A DNA stretch of 52,875 bases from RUG563 sp024681215. Lineage in GTDB: Bacteria > Bacillota > Clostridia > Christensenellales > Aristaeellaceae. The translations under genes and the position numbers were made by a program. Shown piece after piece: positions 8,480 to 19,611 of this stretch (position 1 is the stretch's first letter; each line of letters starts with the position of its first letter). The notes beneath the pieces were generated by a model, which made no database searches, was not told the DNA's origin, and saw nothing but the letters and a program-made list of their open reading frames with translations. The stretch is from contig JAILBG010000118.1 in assembly GCA_024681215.1 (NCBI GenBank), positions 1 to 52,875 on the forward strand, in the 5' to 3' direction.

Positions 8480-9169
8480 TCAGCAGGTTACGCCTTGCTT
8501 CCTCTCCCGGGCGCGGCGTTTGGCGTCGGCCTTGGGGTTGATCATACGCCCCTGGCAAGCGGATTTGCAGAAAGGCTTCAGCGCGCAGTTTTCGCAGTCC
8601 GGCTTCTGGCTGTGGCACACCCGGCGGCCGTGATGGATCAGCCAGTGGTGCGCCTGGCTCCAGTCCGATTCCGGGATCAGGGCCATGAGCTGCCTCTCCG
8701 TTTCCTCCACCGTCCGGGCGTCGGAAAGCCCCAGGCGGTTGGCCACCCGGAACACGTGGGTGTCCACCGGGATGGCGGCTTTGCCGAAGGAAAAGGCCAG
8801 CACCACGTTGGCGGTCTTTCTGCCCACGCCGGGGAGCTGCGTCAATTCCTCCAGGGTATCGGGCACCTGCCCGCCGAAGCGCTCCACGATCATGCGGCTG
8901 GCGTTGACGATGCTGACGGCCTTGCTTTTGAACCCGCAGGACCTGACGTAGGGGTAGATTTCCTCCGGCTCCGCCTTCGCCATGGCGAAAGCGTCCGGAT
9001 AATCCCGGAACAGGGCGGGGGTGACCGTATTCACCCGGGCGTCGGTGCACTGGGCGGCCAGGATGGTGGCCACCAGAGTCTCAAAGGGATTCGTGAAGTG
9101 CAGTTCCGGCCCGGCGTTGGGGTACAGCTCCGCCAGGCCCTGCAAAACGGCTTTTTGCTGCTGTGTCAT
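8480..9169 (-). CDS. nth: Endonuclease III
   Basis: DNA glycosylase/AP lyase that removes oxidised pyrimidines in base-excision repair. The 229-residue product has the helix-hairpin-helix LPGVGRKTAN with catalytic Lys118, and catalytic Asp136 in VDTHVFR. The four-cysteine [4Fe-4S] loop has spacing C-X6-C-X2-C-X5-C near the C-terminus (CHSQKPDCENCALKPFC). All active-site residues are present. It is followed by a bidirectional terminator and lies 18 bases downstream of the folate ECF S-component gene, so it may share that riboswitch-controlled transcript. Confidence 0.97.
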   Translation of the reverse strand: MTQQQKAVLQGLAELYPNAGPELHFTNPFETLVATILAAQCTDARVNTVTPALFRDYPDAFAMAKAEPEEIYPYVRSCGFKSKAVSIVNASRMIVERFGGQVPDTLEELTQLPGVGRKTANVVLAFSFGKAAIPVDTHVFRVANRLGLSDARTVEETERQLMALIPESDWSQAHHWLIHHGRRVCHSQKPDCENCALKPFCKSACQGRMINPKADAKRRARERKQGVTC

Positions 9170-9187
9170 CGCGCGGCCTCCCCGGGA

Positions 9188-9805
9188 TCATTCCCGCATC
9201 TTTTTGATGCCGGGCAGCTTGTTCAGCCGGTGCAGCAGGGGCGTGGTGACGATCATGTAAACCACGGAGGTCAGCGCGCCGTTAATGTAACGGGTCACCA
9301 TGATCGCGACTTGGGTGGCTTTCGTGGAATACTGGAAGATTTCCGCGTCGATGATCTGAACCACGGTGTTCATGGTGGTGACCACAAGCGCGGAAACGGC
9401 CAGGATCCACAGGATCTGGAAGGGGTTCAGCTGATAATCGTAGGCCTTGGCGTACACGCCGCACATCCAGCCCTTCACCGCCGCCGGCAGGATCCACAGC
9501 ACGGTGGTGGCGGTGAAGCCGTAGGTTATGAGCTGGTTGAGAAAGCTGCCCAGCAGGCCCGTGATCCCACCGCTGAGGGGGCCGAACAGCAGCCCGGCCA
9601 CCACTTCCGTGATGCCGGACACGGTGATCACGATGCTGGGCCCGATCTTAATGCTGGCGATGCGGGCGATGATCACGTGCAGGGCCACCAGGATCGCCAG
9701 CGTGACCAGCTTCTGCGTGGTAAACAGCTGCCCCCCCTGATTTTCCCGCCTGGGCATCAGGCTTTTGAAGTACGAAAGGACCTTGTTCTGCTCTTTTTCG
9801 GACAT
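9188..9805 (-). CDS. folT: ECF transporter S component, folate type
   Basis: A membrane protein of 205 residues with about six hydrophobic helices, reading like FolT-group S components that capture folates and work with a shared EcfAAT module. Features are the LVTLAILVALHVIIARI first helix, SIVITVSGITEVVAGLLFGP, and LTYGF/WILPAAVKGW-like middle helices. The ATG at 9805 follows GAGGAGGCGG. The frame runs further upstream, but that part lies in the regulatory leader. The folate assignment rests mainly on the THF riboswitch directly upstream. No EcfA or EcfT genes occur in the window, as expected for a shared-module transporter. Confidence 0.85.
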   Translation of the reverse strand: MSEKEQNKVLSYFKSLMPRRENQGGQLFTTQKLVTLAILVALHVIIARIASIKIGPSIVITVSGITEVVAGLLFGPLSGGITGLLGSFLNQLITYGFTATTVLWILPAAVKGWMCGVYAKAYDYQLNPFQILWILAVSALVVTTMNTVVQIIDAEIFQYSTKATQVAIMVTRYINGALTSVVYMIVTTPLLHRLNKLPGIKKMRE

Positions 9806-9860
9806 AAAAAACCGCCTCCTCACAGATGAATTGCTCGATCCGCAGAGGCAGTTTCCTAAA

Positions 9861-9958
9861 GCAGCGGGATGCGCAGCAGGCACCGCGCCGGAAACCCGGC
9901 TTCGTCCCATGGCAACTCCCCGTCCATGAGCACTTGACGCGCCTGCCGCTACTCTGCG
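9861..9958 (-). promoter_or_regulatory. THF (tetrahydrofolate) riboswitch
   Basis: The minus-strand leader contains, in order, the conserved blocks of the THF riboswitch: GAGTAG at the 5' side, GCGTCAAGTG, a central GGG region, GACGAA, GCGGTG and GCATCCCGCTGC closing the outer stem. A short GCCTC segment after the aptamer can pair with the GAGG of the folT ribosome site at about 9815, suggesting control of translation. It sits between a good promoter and the folate S component, the classic context of this riboswitch. Confidence 0.87.
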
Positions 9959-9972
9959 TACGAATCAAGCGC

Positions 9973-10001
9973 ATTGTAGCATGAAGCGAAGAAAAACGCA
10001 A
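9973..10001 (-). promoter_or_regulatory. Promoter of the THF riboswitch-folT transcript
   Basis: Minus strand: TTGCGT (9996-10001), 17-base spacer, TACAAT (9973-9978). The aptamer begins about 14 bases downstream of the -10 element. Confidence 0.75.
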
Positions 10002-10063
10002 GGGAAAAACAAATCGCGTGCATTTTTCCGGGCGTCCCTGCGGCGCGTTTCAGGCAATGAAAA

Positions 10064-10606
10064 TCATAAGGCCAGGCGGTGAAAAGCATCCCCCGCCAGC
10101 GTTTTCCATGTGAAAACGCCGTTTTCAAACGTCATATAGCTCCTGGCGGAGCCGTTTTTGGGGATGGAAACGGAGCCGGGGTTCAGCCACAGGCAGCCGT
10201 CCCGGTCCTCCCAGGCGGGCACGTGGGTGTGGCCGTACAGCAGCACGTCGCCCCGGCGCAGGGGAGGCGGACTGTCCGGGCCGAGGGCGTGACCGTGGCA
10301 GGCGTACAGCGCGGCGCCGGAGAGCGACAGCAGGGCGTATTCCGCCAGCATGGGGAACCGCAGCATCATCTGGTCCACCTCGGCGTCGCAGTTGCCCCGG
10401 ACGCAGAGGATCCCGTCCCGGCGCTGGTTCAGCATTTCTGCTGTCCGGCGGGGGTCGTATCCCTCCGGCAGATCGTTCCTGGGGCCGTGATAGAGCAGAT
10501 CCCCCAGGAGCAGCAGCCGGTCCGCCCGTTCCCGGTCCCAGGCCCGCATAAGCGATTGGCAGAAGACGGCGGAGCCGTGGATATCGGATGCGATCAGCAG
10601 CTTCAT
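10064..10606 (-). CDS. YfcE-type metallophosphoesterase
   Basis: A 180-residue calcineurin-like phosphodiesterase close to YfcE/MJ0936. Metal-binding motifs appear in order: ASDIHG near the N-terminus (D-x-H), LLGDLLYHG (GD), GNCD (GNxD), CHGH and GHTHVP (GHxH). Such enzymes hydrolyse phosphodiesters in vitro; the cellular substrate is uncertain. Its start overlaps the stop of the CotH gene (ATGA), so translation is probably coupled. The longer frame reaching 11065 lies inside the CotH gene and is not expected to be used. Confidence 0.92.
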   Translation of the reverse strand: MKLLIASDIHGSAVFCQSLMRAWDRERADRLLLLGDLLYHGPRNDLPEGYDPRRTAEMLNQRRDGILCVRGNCDAEVDQMMLRFPMLAEYALLSLSGAALYACHGHALGPDSPPPLRRGDVLLYGHTHVPAWEDRDGCLWLNPGSVSIPKNGSARSYMTFENGVFTWKTLAGDAFHRLAL

Positions 10607-12582
10607 TCGGCACCTCGCGCTGTGTTGACGGAATCCAGCAGGCGCTGCACATTCCCGAAATACTGTTCCACTTCTTCTTCTGTCAGCTTCATATGGCTTT
10701 GCAGCATGGATACGATTTTCACCGGCCGCATCCGGGCGTAGTACTTTACCGCGTCCACGTTCTGCCGCCAGGCCTTCATGGTGACGTGCTTCCACCGGGT
10801 CAGGTGCCGGGGCAGCAGGATTTCCATGGTTTCCTCCCAGGGCAGGAAATGGCTTTCCACATAAGGCCACTGGAAGGATTTTTCCAGCACCTCCGCAAAG
10901 CGGGCGAGGAACCTTGCGCGCATTTCCGGCACGTTCAGCAGCGCGGCCAGGGGCTCGTGCCGGAAGCCCTGCACCTTGTCGTTCACTTTCTTGATGTAGT
11001 AATTCATGGGCCCCTTGTCCATGGACAGGAAGCCGGCCTCCACGTCGAAAAGCAGGTATTTCCATTTGCCTCCCGGCACCCGGTAGACCCGCACGTTGGT
11101 GAAATCGTTGTTGCCGATGATGATTTCAAAGGCGGCGTGGGTAAACAGGCTTTCCGTATCCAGGCGGTCCAGGACGTACTGCAGGTTTTCAGGATCGTTC
11201 AGGTCCTTGGTTTTGCAGAAATCGCACAGGGAGAGCCAGTCGGCGTTGTCGCCGTTATTGACGAATTCGTCCCGGCCGGTGCGGGCCAGCAGGTCGATCC
11301 GGTCGATCTCCTTTTCGTCGGTCACGCCTTCCCATTGGGCCACGAAATGCTTGTTGATCTTTTCCCGCAGATTGTAATGTCCCCAGTATTTGCCGTTGAT
11401 GTACACCTCGATGGCCAGCGCGTCCTGATAGCAGATGTCCAGGGGCTCTGCCAGGGAGGAGATCACCGCATCCCGGATGCGGGTGGAAAAGGCGTCGGAA
11501 TTGGCGCCGCGCAGCAGGAGGGATTTATAGCTTTCATAGTTCCGGTGGGGGAAAGGATTGAAATAAAACCGGTCCGGCCCGTAGGCCTTGCGGGCGAATA
11601 CGGCGATGGATTTCTGGTTGTTCTGCCGGGCGGAATGGCCCGCGGTGGTGAAGGTGCCCAGCTGGTTGATCTCACATGTCCCGTCGGCGGTGTAGTATTC
11701 CACGTTGGCGGGGTATTCCCAGTCGTGCTCGTAATTGGGATAGCTTTTGCTTTTGCCCGTCACCAAAAGGCCCGTGTTCTGATCGAAGAGGTATTTTTCG
11801 TCCGTCACCAGGCACACCGCGGACACGGGATGGTCCTGGCCGATCAGGTAGGTGGCGGACACGGTTTCGGAGGGCACCAGGTTTTCCCCGAAGGCCCGCA
11901 CCCGGAAAACGCCGGTTTTCTGGAACGCGACGCCCTCCGGCGGCAGGAGCTTGGATTTTTCCGTGGGGGTGGAGCCGTCCAGGGTGTAGCGCAGGGAGAG
12001 CCCCTCCTCCGCTGTCGCCCCGACGGTGATCCGGCCGTCGTAGAACCCGCCCGGCAGCGTCAGCGCCGGCAGCGCCGCCCGGGCGGGATACGCCTGGGCC
12101 GGGTTCTTTTTCCCCGGCGTGGCCTGGGCGAAAAAGCCGTACTCCCCGCCGCCCGACGGCAGGCCCCAGGAGACGTTTCCGTACTGGACGGGGAATTTGA
12201 GGGAAACAATCTCCGTTTCTCCGTCCCGGTCCGTCAGGATCACTTTATCGCCGGAGGAGGACAGCTTGAAATTGGCGTAATACACGCCGTTTTTCCCGGG
12301 GTTCACGTCCTCGCCGGTACAGTAAACCAGCAGGTATTCCCCGCGCTTCAAAGCGGTTTTTTCGGGAAAGGCCCATTTGGTGGGGTTCTTTTTGCTGTCG
12401 GAAAGGTAGCAGCCGCTCAGGTCCACGGCCTTTTCCCCGGCGTTGTACAATTCCACCCAGTCGTAGGCTTCGCCGTTGATATACACACCGTTGGAGGCCA
12501 TCACCTCCGTGACCGCGATCTCCGCACAGGCGGGGGCGGACAGGAGCAGGAAAAGCAAAAACGGAAGCAGGAATTTTTTCAT
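10603..12582 (-). CDS. Secreted CotH-kinase / lamin-tail domain protein
   Basis: A 659-residue exported protein with a signal peptide of about 20 residues ending at APACA. A lamin-tail domain follows (about 21-125; IAVTEVMASNGVYINGEAYDWVELYNAG). A chitobiase-type beta domain occupies about 175-245 (LRYTLDGSTPTEKSK). The rest is a CotH-type kinase-like region, with HSARQNNQKS, KSLLLRGANSD, YINGKYWGHYNLREK and LFDVEAGF. CotH proteins phosphorylate spore-coat or secreted proteins. The combination with a lamin-tail domain is common in gut Firmicutes and may relate to cell-surface or dockerin-like assemblies. It is co-transcribed with a small orphan gene and the YfcE gene. Confidence 0.88.
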   Translation of the reverse strand: MKKFLLPFLLFLLLSAPACAEIAVTEVMASNGVYINGEAYDWVELYNAGEKAVDLSGCYLSDSKKNPTKWAFPEKTALKRGEYLLVYCTGEDVNPGKNGVYYANFKLSSSGDKVILTDRDGETEIVSLKFPVQYGNVSWGLPSGGGEYGFFAQATPGKKNPAQAYPARAALPALTLPGGFYDGRITVGATAEEGLSLRYTLDGSTPTEKSKLLPPEGVAFQKTGVFRVRAFGENLVPSETVSATYLIGQDHPVSAVCLVTDEKYLFDQNTGLLVTGKSKSYPNYEHDWEYPANVEYYTADGTCEINQLGTFTTAGHSARQNNQKSIAVFARKAYGPDRFYFNPFPHRNYESYKSLLLRGANSDAFSTRIRDAVISSLAEPLDICYQDALAIEVYINGKYWGHYNLREKINKHFVAQWEGVTDEKEIDRIDLLARTGRDEFVNNGDNADWLSLCDFCKTKDLNDPENLQYVLDRLDTESLFTHAAFEIIIGNNDFTNVRVYRVPGGKWKYLLFDVEAGFLSMDKGPMNYYIKKVNDKVQGFRHEPLAALLNVPEMRARFLARFAEVLEKSFQWPYVESHFLPWEETMEILLPRHLTRWKHVTMKAWRQNVDAVKYYARMRPVKIVSMLQSHMKLTEEEVEQYFGNVQRLLDSVNTARGAE

Positions 12583-12598
12583 AATCGCCGTCCTGTTT

Positions 12599-12892
12599 TT
12601 ACAGTAGGGGAGCGTAAGGGTTCGGGTTCTTTTTCTTTTTGTCCGGGTCGATGAATTCCACTTCCATCCGGTCGAAGGGAACGGATTCCATGAAATGCTC
12701 CGGCAGGAACCGGGCCTGATTGAACTGCTCCCAGTCCCTCTCGTGCCGGGCGAGGATCAGCGGACGGGGCATATCCAGCTGGCGGCAGGCGGCGTCCAGT
12801 GCGGATTGCCATTCCCCGTGGGCGCAGTCCACGGTGGCGTCCCGGAGGATGTGGTTCTTGTGCATCAGGCGCACCCAGATGCCGGTGGCCAT
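12599..12892 (-). CDS. Small conserved-looking protein of unknown function
   Basis: A 97-residue soluble protein that I do not recognise. It begins MATGIWVRLMHKN, is rich in His, Trp and charged residues, and ends with a Lys run and NPNPYAPLL. Three ATGs lie close together (12901, 12898, 12892). The last is chosen because AAGGAG then sits 9 bases upstream. It is the first gene of the CotH/YfcE operon, 16 bases before CotH, and has its own promoter. Signal peptide and membrane segments are absent. Confidence 0.7.
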   Translation of the reverse strand: MATGIWVRLMHKNHILRDATVDCAHGEWQSALDAACRQLDMPRPLILARHERDWEQFNQARFLPEHFMESVPFDRMEVEFIDPDKKKKNPNPYAPLL

Positions 12893-12915
12893 GGGCATCA
12901 TCTCCTTATCGGTTT

Positions 12916-12944
12916 ATTATGGCATAGAACGCCCCCGATTTCAA
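12916..12944 (-). promoter_or_regulatory. Promoter of the orphan-CotH-YfcE operon
   Basis: Minus strand: TTGAAA (12939-12944), 17-base spacer, CATAAT (12916-12921), about 24 bases before the chosen start. It is divergent from the uvrA promoter. Confidence 0.65.
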
Positions 12945-12968
12945 GGGAAAAAACGCGAAAGATGCCCC

Positions 12969-12997
12969 TTCACAAATGCGAACATATGTGCTATAAT
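12969..12997 (+). promoter_or_regulatory. uvrA promoter
   Basis: TTCACA (12969-12974), 17-base spacer, TATAAT (12992-12997). The LexA box overlaps the spacer and reaches the -10 element. Confidence 0.85.
12979..12992 (+). promoter_or_regulatory. LexA/DinR SOS box
   Basis: CGAACATATGTGCT matches the Gram-positive SOS box (CGAAC-N4-GTTCG) at all but the last positions. The left half is perfect, and the right half reads GTGC in place of GTTC. Its position between -35 and -10 of uvrA is ideal for repression by LexA. Confidence 0.8.
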
Positions 12998-13030
12998 GGG
13001 CCGTACCCGATTGAAATGACGGAGGCGGAC

Positions 13031-15837
<2,807 letters not shown>

Positions 15838-15841
<4 letters not shown>

Positions 15842-16206
15842 GCGGGATCGTACGGAAAGACATCAACGAGGGCTTCGCCCATTCCGGCATCGTGAAGGCG
15901 GGGGATTACTATTTCCTGTCCTACTGCGTGGGCAACGTGGGCGGCACGGTGGAGGAGCAGATAAACGGCGCCTTCGACGAGATGGAAAGGCGGCTCGCTC
16001 TGTTCGGGCTGACGCTTGAAAACGTGGTGCAGATGGATTGCCTTTTCCGGGACGTATGGAATATCCCGGTGATGGAAAAGGTGATTCACGAGCGCTTCGG
16101 CGGGCATTATCCCGCCCGGAAATCCATCCAGACCAATTTCGCCCATGTGGGCGGACCGGATGGACTGCAGTTCCAGGCGGACGCGATCGCCTACTGCAGG
16201 AAGTAA
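15838..16206 (+). CDS. RidA/YjgF-family protein
   Basis: A 122-residue member of the RidA family, trimeric enzymes that hydrolyse reactive enamine/imine intermediates from PLP enzymes. The conserved Arg94 lies in the block YPARKSIQT, and the family glycine region FLSYCVGNVGG precedes it. The start overlaps the uvrA stop (ATGA) and follows AAGGGAG, so it is co-transcribed with uvrA. This pairing is unusual, since RidA has no known role in excision repair. A bidirectional terminator follows. Confidence 0.88.
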
Positions 16207-16220
16207 AAAGCTACTCAAAA

Positions 16221-16267
16221 AAGAAAACCCCCTGTCTCGCTGATTCTTTCGGGACAGGGGCTGTTTT
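16221..16267. terminator. Bidirectional intrinsic terminator
   Basis: CCCCTGTC (16229-16236) pairs with GACAGGGG (16253-16260). A T-run follows on the plus strand, and GTTTTCTTTTTT on the minus strand. It separates uvrA-ridA from the convergent WG-repeat gene. Confidence 0.88.
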
Positions 16268-16283
16268 TGTTCTGGCTGCTGTT

Positions 16284-17585
16284 TCACCTGATATTGCCAT
16301 ACTGGTCGACTGTCAGCCGGTTAAAGCCCTGAACGACGGATGCTACCCCATTTTTGAAACTCTCTGCCTCGTCAAACTGGTAAGCGAAGAGAAATTCGCC
16401 CCGGTCATTGACATAGCCCCACTGCAGATCGGCATTCATCACTGCGGCAAAACCCTCTGACCATGGCCCTGTTTTTTCGACCCCGTTAACGGTTTTGCAC
16501 GTCTTAGTATCATAATCGAATACCTGATAGCCCTGTGAAGCGCTGTAGACGAACTGAATGGTTCTGCCATCGGGGGTTTTGTACGGCGCTTTATCCAGAC
16601 GGATGTCACTGATCGGCTGGGCGTCAAAGCCATACAGGGCATACTTGCCCTTTCGGGAAGCACTGTCAAAGACCCAAAGCAGGCCATGGGTGTCATCAAA
16701 TTCGGAGATATTTCGGACTATCCTGCCGTCCATTGTGATATACACGTTCGGTTTTTCGTCTTTGTAGTCGGTCTTGGCTGCAAATCCCAGATCCGGGTAA
16801 TAATAAATGCCACTGGTGGAGACATTGTCGTAAGACCACAGCAACTCACGCCGGGAGATGCTGTAAATTCCGGTGGGCTGGATGGCTTTTAAGGCGCCTG
16901 CGTAATCAACGAGACGGTCGATTCTCCATACCACTATGTATTCATCGTTGATAAAAGAACTGAAATAGTAATCTCCCAGGTCACTGACGATCTCCCAGGT
17001 GCCTTTTCGGACCAGGTAATCCCGACGCTCTCTGGTCTTTTTCCCGTTTTTTTCTCCACCGTCCGGAACCAGATCAGTGAAGACTACATAACTGCCCGGA
17101 TAAGGCTTCACATTGCTCCGCCCGGTTTCGTTATCATAGAGGATGCTGCCGGCATCAATGTCTGTATACTGTGGCTGGACTATCACCTTTCCATCAGCGT
17201 CCAAAATCCCGTAACGGAGTTCATCATCTATTCCTGTGACGGAATCATATTCCTTCCTGATCTGGGCCCCTTTTGTTTTATCACGATAGCCCACGACGTA
17301 AAAAACGGTATCGCCCCCCACCGCTTCTTTGATGGATTCCCACACCGAATCTGCGATGATCGTATCACCGCGCTTGATTCCATAGCGGCCCTTCTCAAAG
17401 AAGACCTCGTTGCCATAAATGTTTGTGGCTTTCTTTTCTGCAGCCAGCTTTTCTTCCGCCTGTTTTTTTGTGGTAGCGTTGGGCTGGAACACGGCCCCGT
17501 AGACAGTCATGCCGGTCAGGATTGCCACAATAATGAGCACAACAGGCCACTTTTTCTTCTTGCCATCTTGCCGCTGTTTTGCCAT
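16284..17585 (-). CDS. Membrane-anchored WG-repeat protein
   Basis: A 433-residue protein with a cytoplasmic Lys-rich N-terminus (MAKQRQDGKKKKW), one membrane helix at about 13-31 and a large extracellular beta-rich part. The latter resembles WG (KWG Leptospira-type) repeats, for example RYGILDADGKVIVQPQY and WGYVNDRGEFLFAYQFDEAESF. These repeats occur in secreted Firmicute proteins of unknown role, probably folding as a beta-propeller. The gene and its flanks are visibly more AT-rich than the neighbours, which may mark acquisition. It has its own promoter and a strong AAGGAAGG site. Confidence 0.78.
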   Translation of the reverse strand: MAKQRQDGKKKKWPVVLIIVAILTGMTVYGAVFQPNATTKKQAEEKLAAEKKATNIYGNEVFFEKGRYGIKRGDTIIADSVWESIKEAVGGDTVFYVVGYRDKTKGAQIRKEYDSVTGIDDELRYGILDADGKVIVQPQYTDIDAGSILYDNETGRSNVKPYPGSYVVFTDLVPDGGEKNGKKTRERRDYLVRKGTWEIVSDLGDYYFSSFINDEYIVVWRIDRLVDYAGALKAIQPTGIYSISRRELLWSYDNVSTSGIYYYPDLGFAAKTDYKDEKPNVYITMDGRIVRNISEFDDTHGLLWVFDSASRKGKYALYGFDAQPISDIRLDKAPYKTPDGRTIQFVYSASQGYQVFDYDTKTCKTVNGVEKTGPWSEGFAAVMNADLQWGYVNDRGEFLFAYQFDEAESFKNGVASVVQGFNRLTVDQYGNIR

Positions 17586-17632
17586 GAGAAAACTTCCTTC
17601 CTTGTTGTATGATATAAAAATTTGCTACACAT

Positions 17633-17661
17633 ATTTTATATTATTTGACAGACGCCGTCAA
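17633..17661 (-). promoter_or_regulatory. Promoter of WG-repeat gene
   Basis: Minus strand: TTGACG (17656-17661), 17-base spacer, TAAAAT (17633-17638), in an AT-rich leader. Confidence 0.7.
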
Positions 17662-17719
17662 GGTGATTTATGCCGAAAATGCATGCTGGTTTACCCGAAT
17701 AGTCTTTCCAAAACGGAAT

Positions 17720-17746
17720 AAAGCCACCGGTTGAGCCGGTGGCTTT
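17720..17746 (-). terminator. Intrinsic terminator of the 17757-19400 gene
   Basis: An 11-bp stem, AAAGCCACCGG and CCGGTGGCTTT, with a five-base loop. On the minus strand it is followed by TTTATTCCGTTTT. Confidence 0.72.
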
Positions 17747-17756
17747 GATATTTTGG

Positions 17757-19400
17757 TTATCTGTTGGGGGTCAGCTGGGTGCCGGGCTGGGGGAAGGCGC
17801 TGTCGGAAAAATACACCACGCCGTTGTCGCCTTCATAGACGTAATCGTAGGCGGTGGAGACCTTGACGTGGGAGCCGTCGGACAGCGTGTAGTCGTTCTG
17901 ATCGAAGATGTAATCGGTAAAGCGCTCGTCGTCGTAGGTTTCATCCGAGCCGGTGGCGGTGCTCAGGACGGCGCGGCTGTATTTGTAGCCGGAGGGCATC
18001 CGTGAATCCACGATGATCTGACGCAGCTCCTCGCTCAGGCGCTGGTTGGCGGCGATGAACTGGTCGCTGACGGTGGTGTTCTCCATGAAGATCTCAAAGG
18101 CGGGATAAACGCTGTCGAACTCCGCGACGGGGCAGGAGAGCACATAGGTGCACAGGGGGCTCCATAGGATTTCCACTTCCTTCAGCGTGCCTTCCAGCAA
18201 GGCCATGGTGGAGGTGGTCTGGGTGGCTTCGATCACGGTGCCCACCACGAAGAAATAGGGTTCGCCGTTCACTTCGCCGCTGAAGGCGCAGATATCTCCG
18301 TTGACGGAAACGCTGTCGATGTTCAGGCCCACCAGCTCGGGATGGCCGGCGCAAAGGGCGTTGTATTTATCCTCGGCGTTTTTCTGGAACAGGGGCTGAT
18401 AAGCGGACAGATCCTTGGATCCGATATAGGTGATTTCCGTGCCGGGGTACTTGCCGGTCAGATAGGCATAGGCGTAGGCGTTGGGCTGGGGGAACTGGGC
18501 CATGGGGGTCATGGTCATGGTATCGTAGCCGCCGTTCTCCTGCGTCCGGAAAGGCCTGCCGCCCTTGGTGGAGGATGCGATTTCCAGGAAAGCGCTGGGG
18601 GATTCGTACACCATGGAGGTCCGCCCGTCCGGGGATTTGGCGATGACGGTCAGGCCCAGGGGCGCGGTGAAGCTGCGGGTGTCGCCGCAGATGTCCGGAT
18701 AGGGCGTGATGCTGTAGCCCGCGGGCGCCGCGCATTGGGCAAGGCGCATGTCTTCATACCGTACATGCTCGAAGGACACGGCCACGGCGCCGGTGACGGG
18801 CGCGGGCTGCGGGGCGGGGCTGGTCTGCGGAGGAACGGGCCCGTCCACAGGCGGCTGCACCTGAGCGCCGCCGTAGTAATGGGCGTCGGGCTGATAACAG
18901 CGAACGGCCATGTCCAGGGCGTTCAGGGTTTCTTCCCGGTATTCGGAGAGGAATTTGGCGGTGTAGAACACCGTGTCGTCTCCGTTGAGCTCCAGCGCCT
19001 GCAGGAAGTACACCGTGTATTCGCCCACCTTGTAGGTGAACTGGGCGGCGGGCAGATCCTTGCCGCCGACGGTGTAGTATTCCATGACGGAGGTGCCCCG
19101 CAGGCTGTCGCCGTACCGGGACTGCATATCGTTCATCAGGATTTCATAGAAATACCTGTCGGTATCGTACCGCTGGCCCAGGACTTTGTCGATCTCCACA
19201 TAGGGGATGCCGTCCACGGGATCCAGATCTATGAACATGGATTCCCCGTCCGCATACACGGCGGCGTCCTCGGGCGCCAGGGTGGAAAACTGCAGGGCTT
19301 CGCTGGATACGATCTGGGATCCGGCGGGGACCTGGGCGAACGCGGCGACGGAAGCCGCAGTAAGCAGCAGCGCCAGCAACAGGGCGATGGACCGTTTCAT
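17757..19400 (-). CDS. Large secreted protein of unknown function
   Basis: A 547-residue exported protein that I do not recognise. A signal peptide of about 22 residues ends near AAFA. Residues of about 25-180 form one domain rich in Tyr and Asp. A proline-rich linker of about 20 residues follows (PPVDGPVPPQTSPAPQPAP), then a second domain of roughly 330 residues. The second half contains a passage reading like a gluzincin-free alpha/beta lipoprotein fold (GTVIEATQTTSTMALLEGTL), but no catalytic motif is visible. It is a single gene with its own promoter and terminator. Extracytoplasmic location is the only supported statement. Confidence 0.75.
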   Translation of the reverse strand: MKRSIALLLALLLTAASVAAFAQVPAGSQIVSSEALQFSTLAPEDAAVYADGESMFIDLDPVDGIPYVEIDKVLGQRYDTDRYFYEILMNDMQSRYGDSLRGTSVMEYYTVGGKDLPAAQFTYKVGEYTVYFLQALELNGDDTVFYTAKFLSEYREETLNALDMAVRCYQPDAHYYGGAQVQPPVDGPVPPQTSPAPQPAPVTGAVAVSFEHVRYEDMRLAQCAAPAGYSITPYPDICGDTRSFTAPLGLTVIAKSPDGRTSMVYESPSAFLEIASSTKGGRPFRTQENGGYDTMTMTPMAQFPQPNAYAYAYLTGKYPGTEITYIGSKDLSAYQPLFQKNAEDKYNALCAGHPELVGLNIDSVSVNGDICAFSGEVNGEPYFFVVGTVIEATQTTSTMALLEGTLKEVEILWSPLCTYVLSCPVAEFDSVYPAFEIFMENTTVSDQFIAANQRLSEELRQIIVDSRMPSGYKYSRAVLSTATGSDETYDDERFTDYIFDQNDYTLSDGSHVKVSTAYDYVYEGDNGVVYFSDSAFPQPGTQLTPNR

Positions 19401-19460
19401 GCTGTTTCACTCCTTTGATGGCTGTGAACGATCGGTATAAAGGAATGGCTGTCTGATTCC

Positions 19461-19488
19461 ATTATACGGATCTGGAAAAAGTTTGCAA
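19461..19488 (-). promoter_or_regulatory. Promoter of the 17757-19400 gene
   Basis: Minus strand: TTGCAA (19483-19488), 16-base spacer, TATAAT (19461-19466). Confidence 0.7.
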
Positions 19489-19564
19489 GGGATTCTTCTC
19501 CCTGCGTTTTCCGTTTCACTTAAGTTGGACGGCGGAAGCGGTAAAAAAGTTCCCGCAATTTGGG

Positions 19565-19597
19565 GAAAAAAAACCCGGCCGATGAACGGCCGGGGCC
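19565..19597 (-). terminator. Intrinsic terminator of the hprK-glcK-asnS transcript
   Basis: Minus strand: CCCGGCCG/CGGCCGGG stem (19574-19594), followed by eight T at 19566-19573, immediately after asnS. Confidence 0.88.
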
Positions 19598-19611
19598 ATA
19601 CGTGTATAAGA

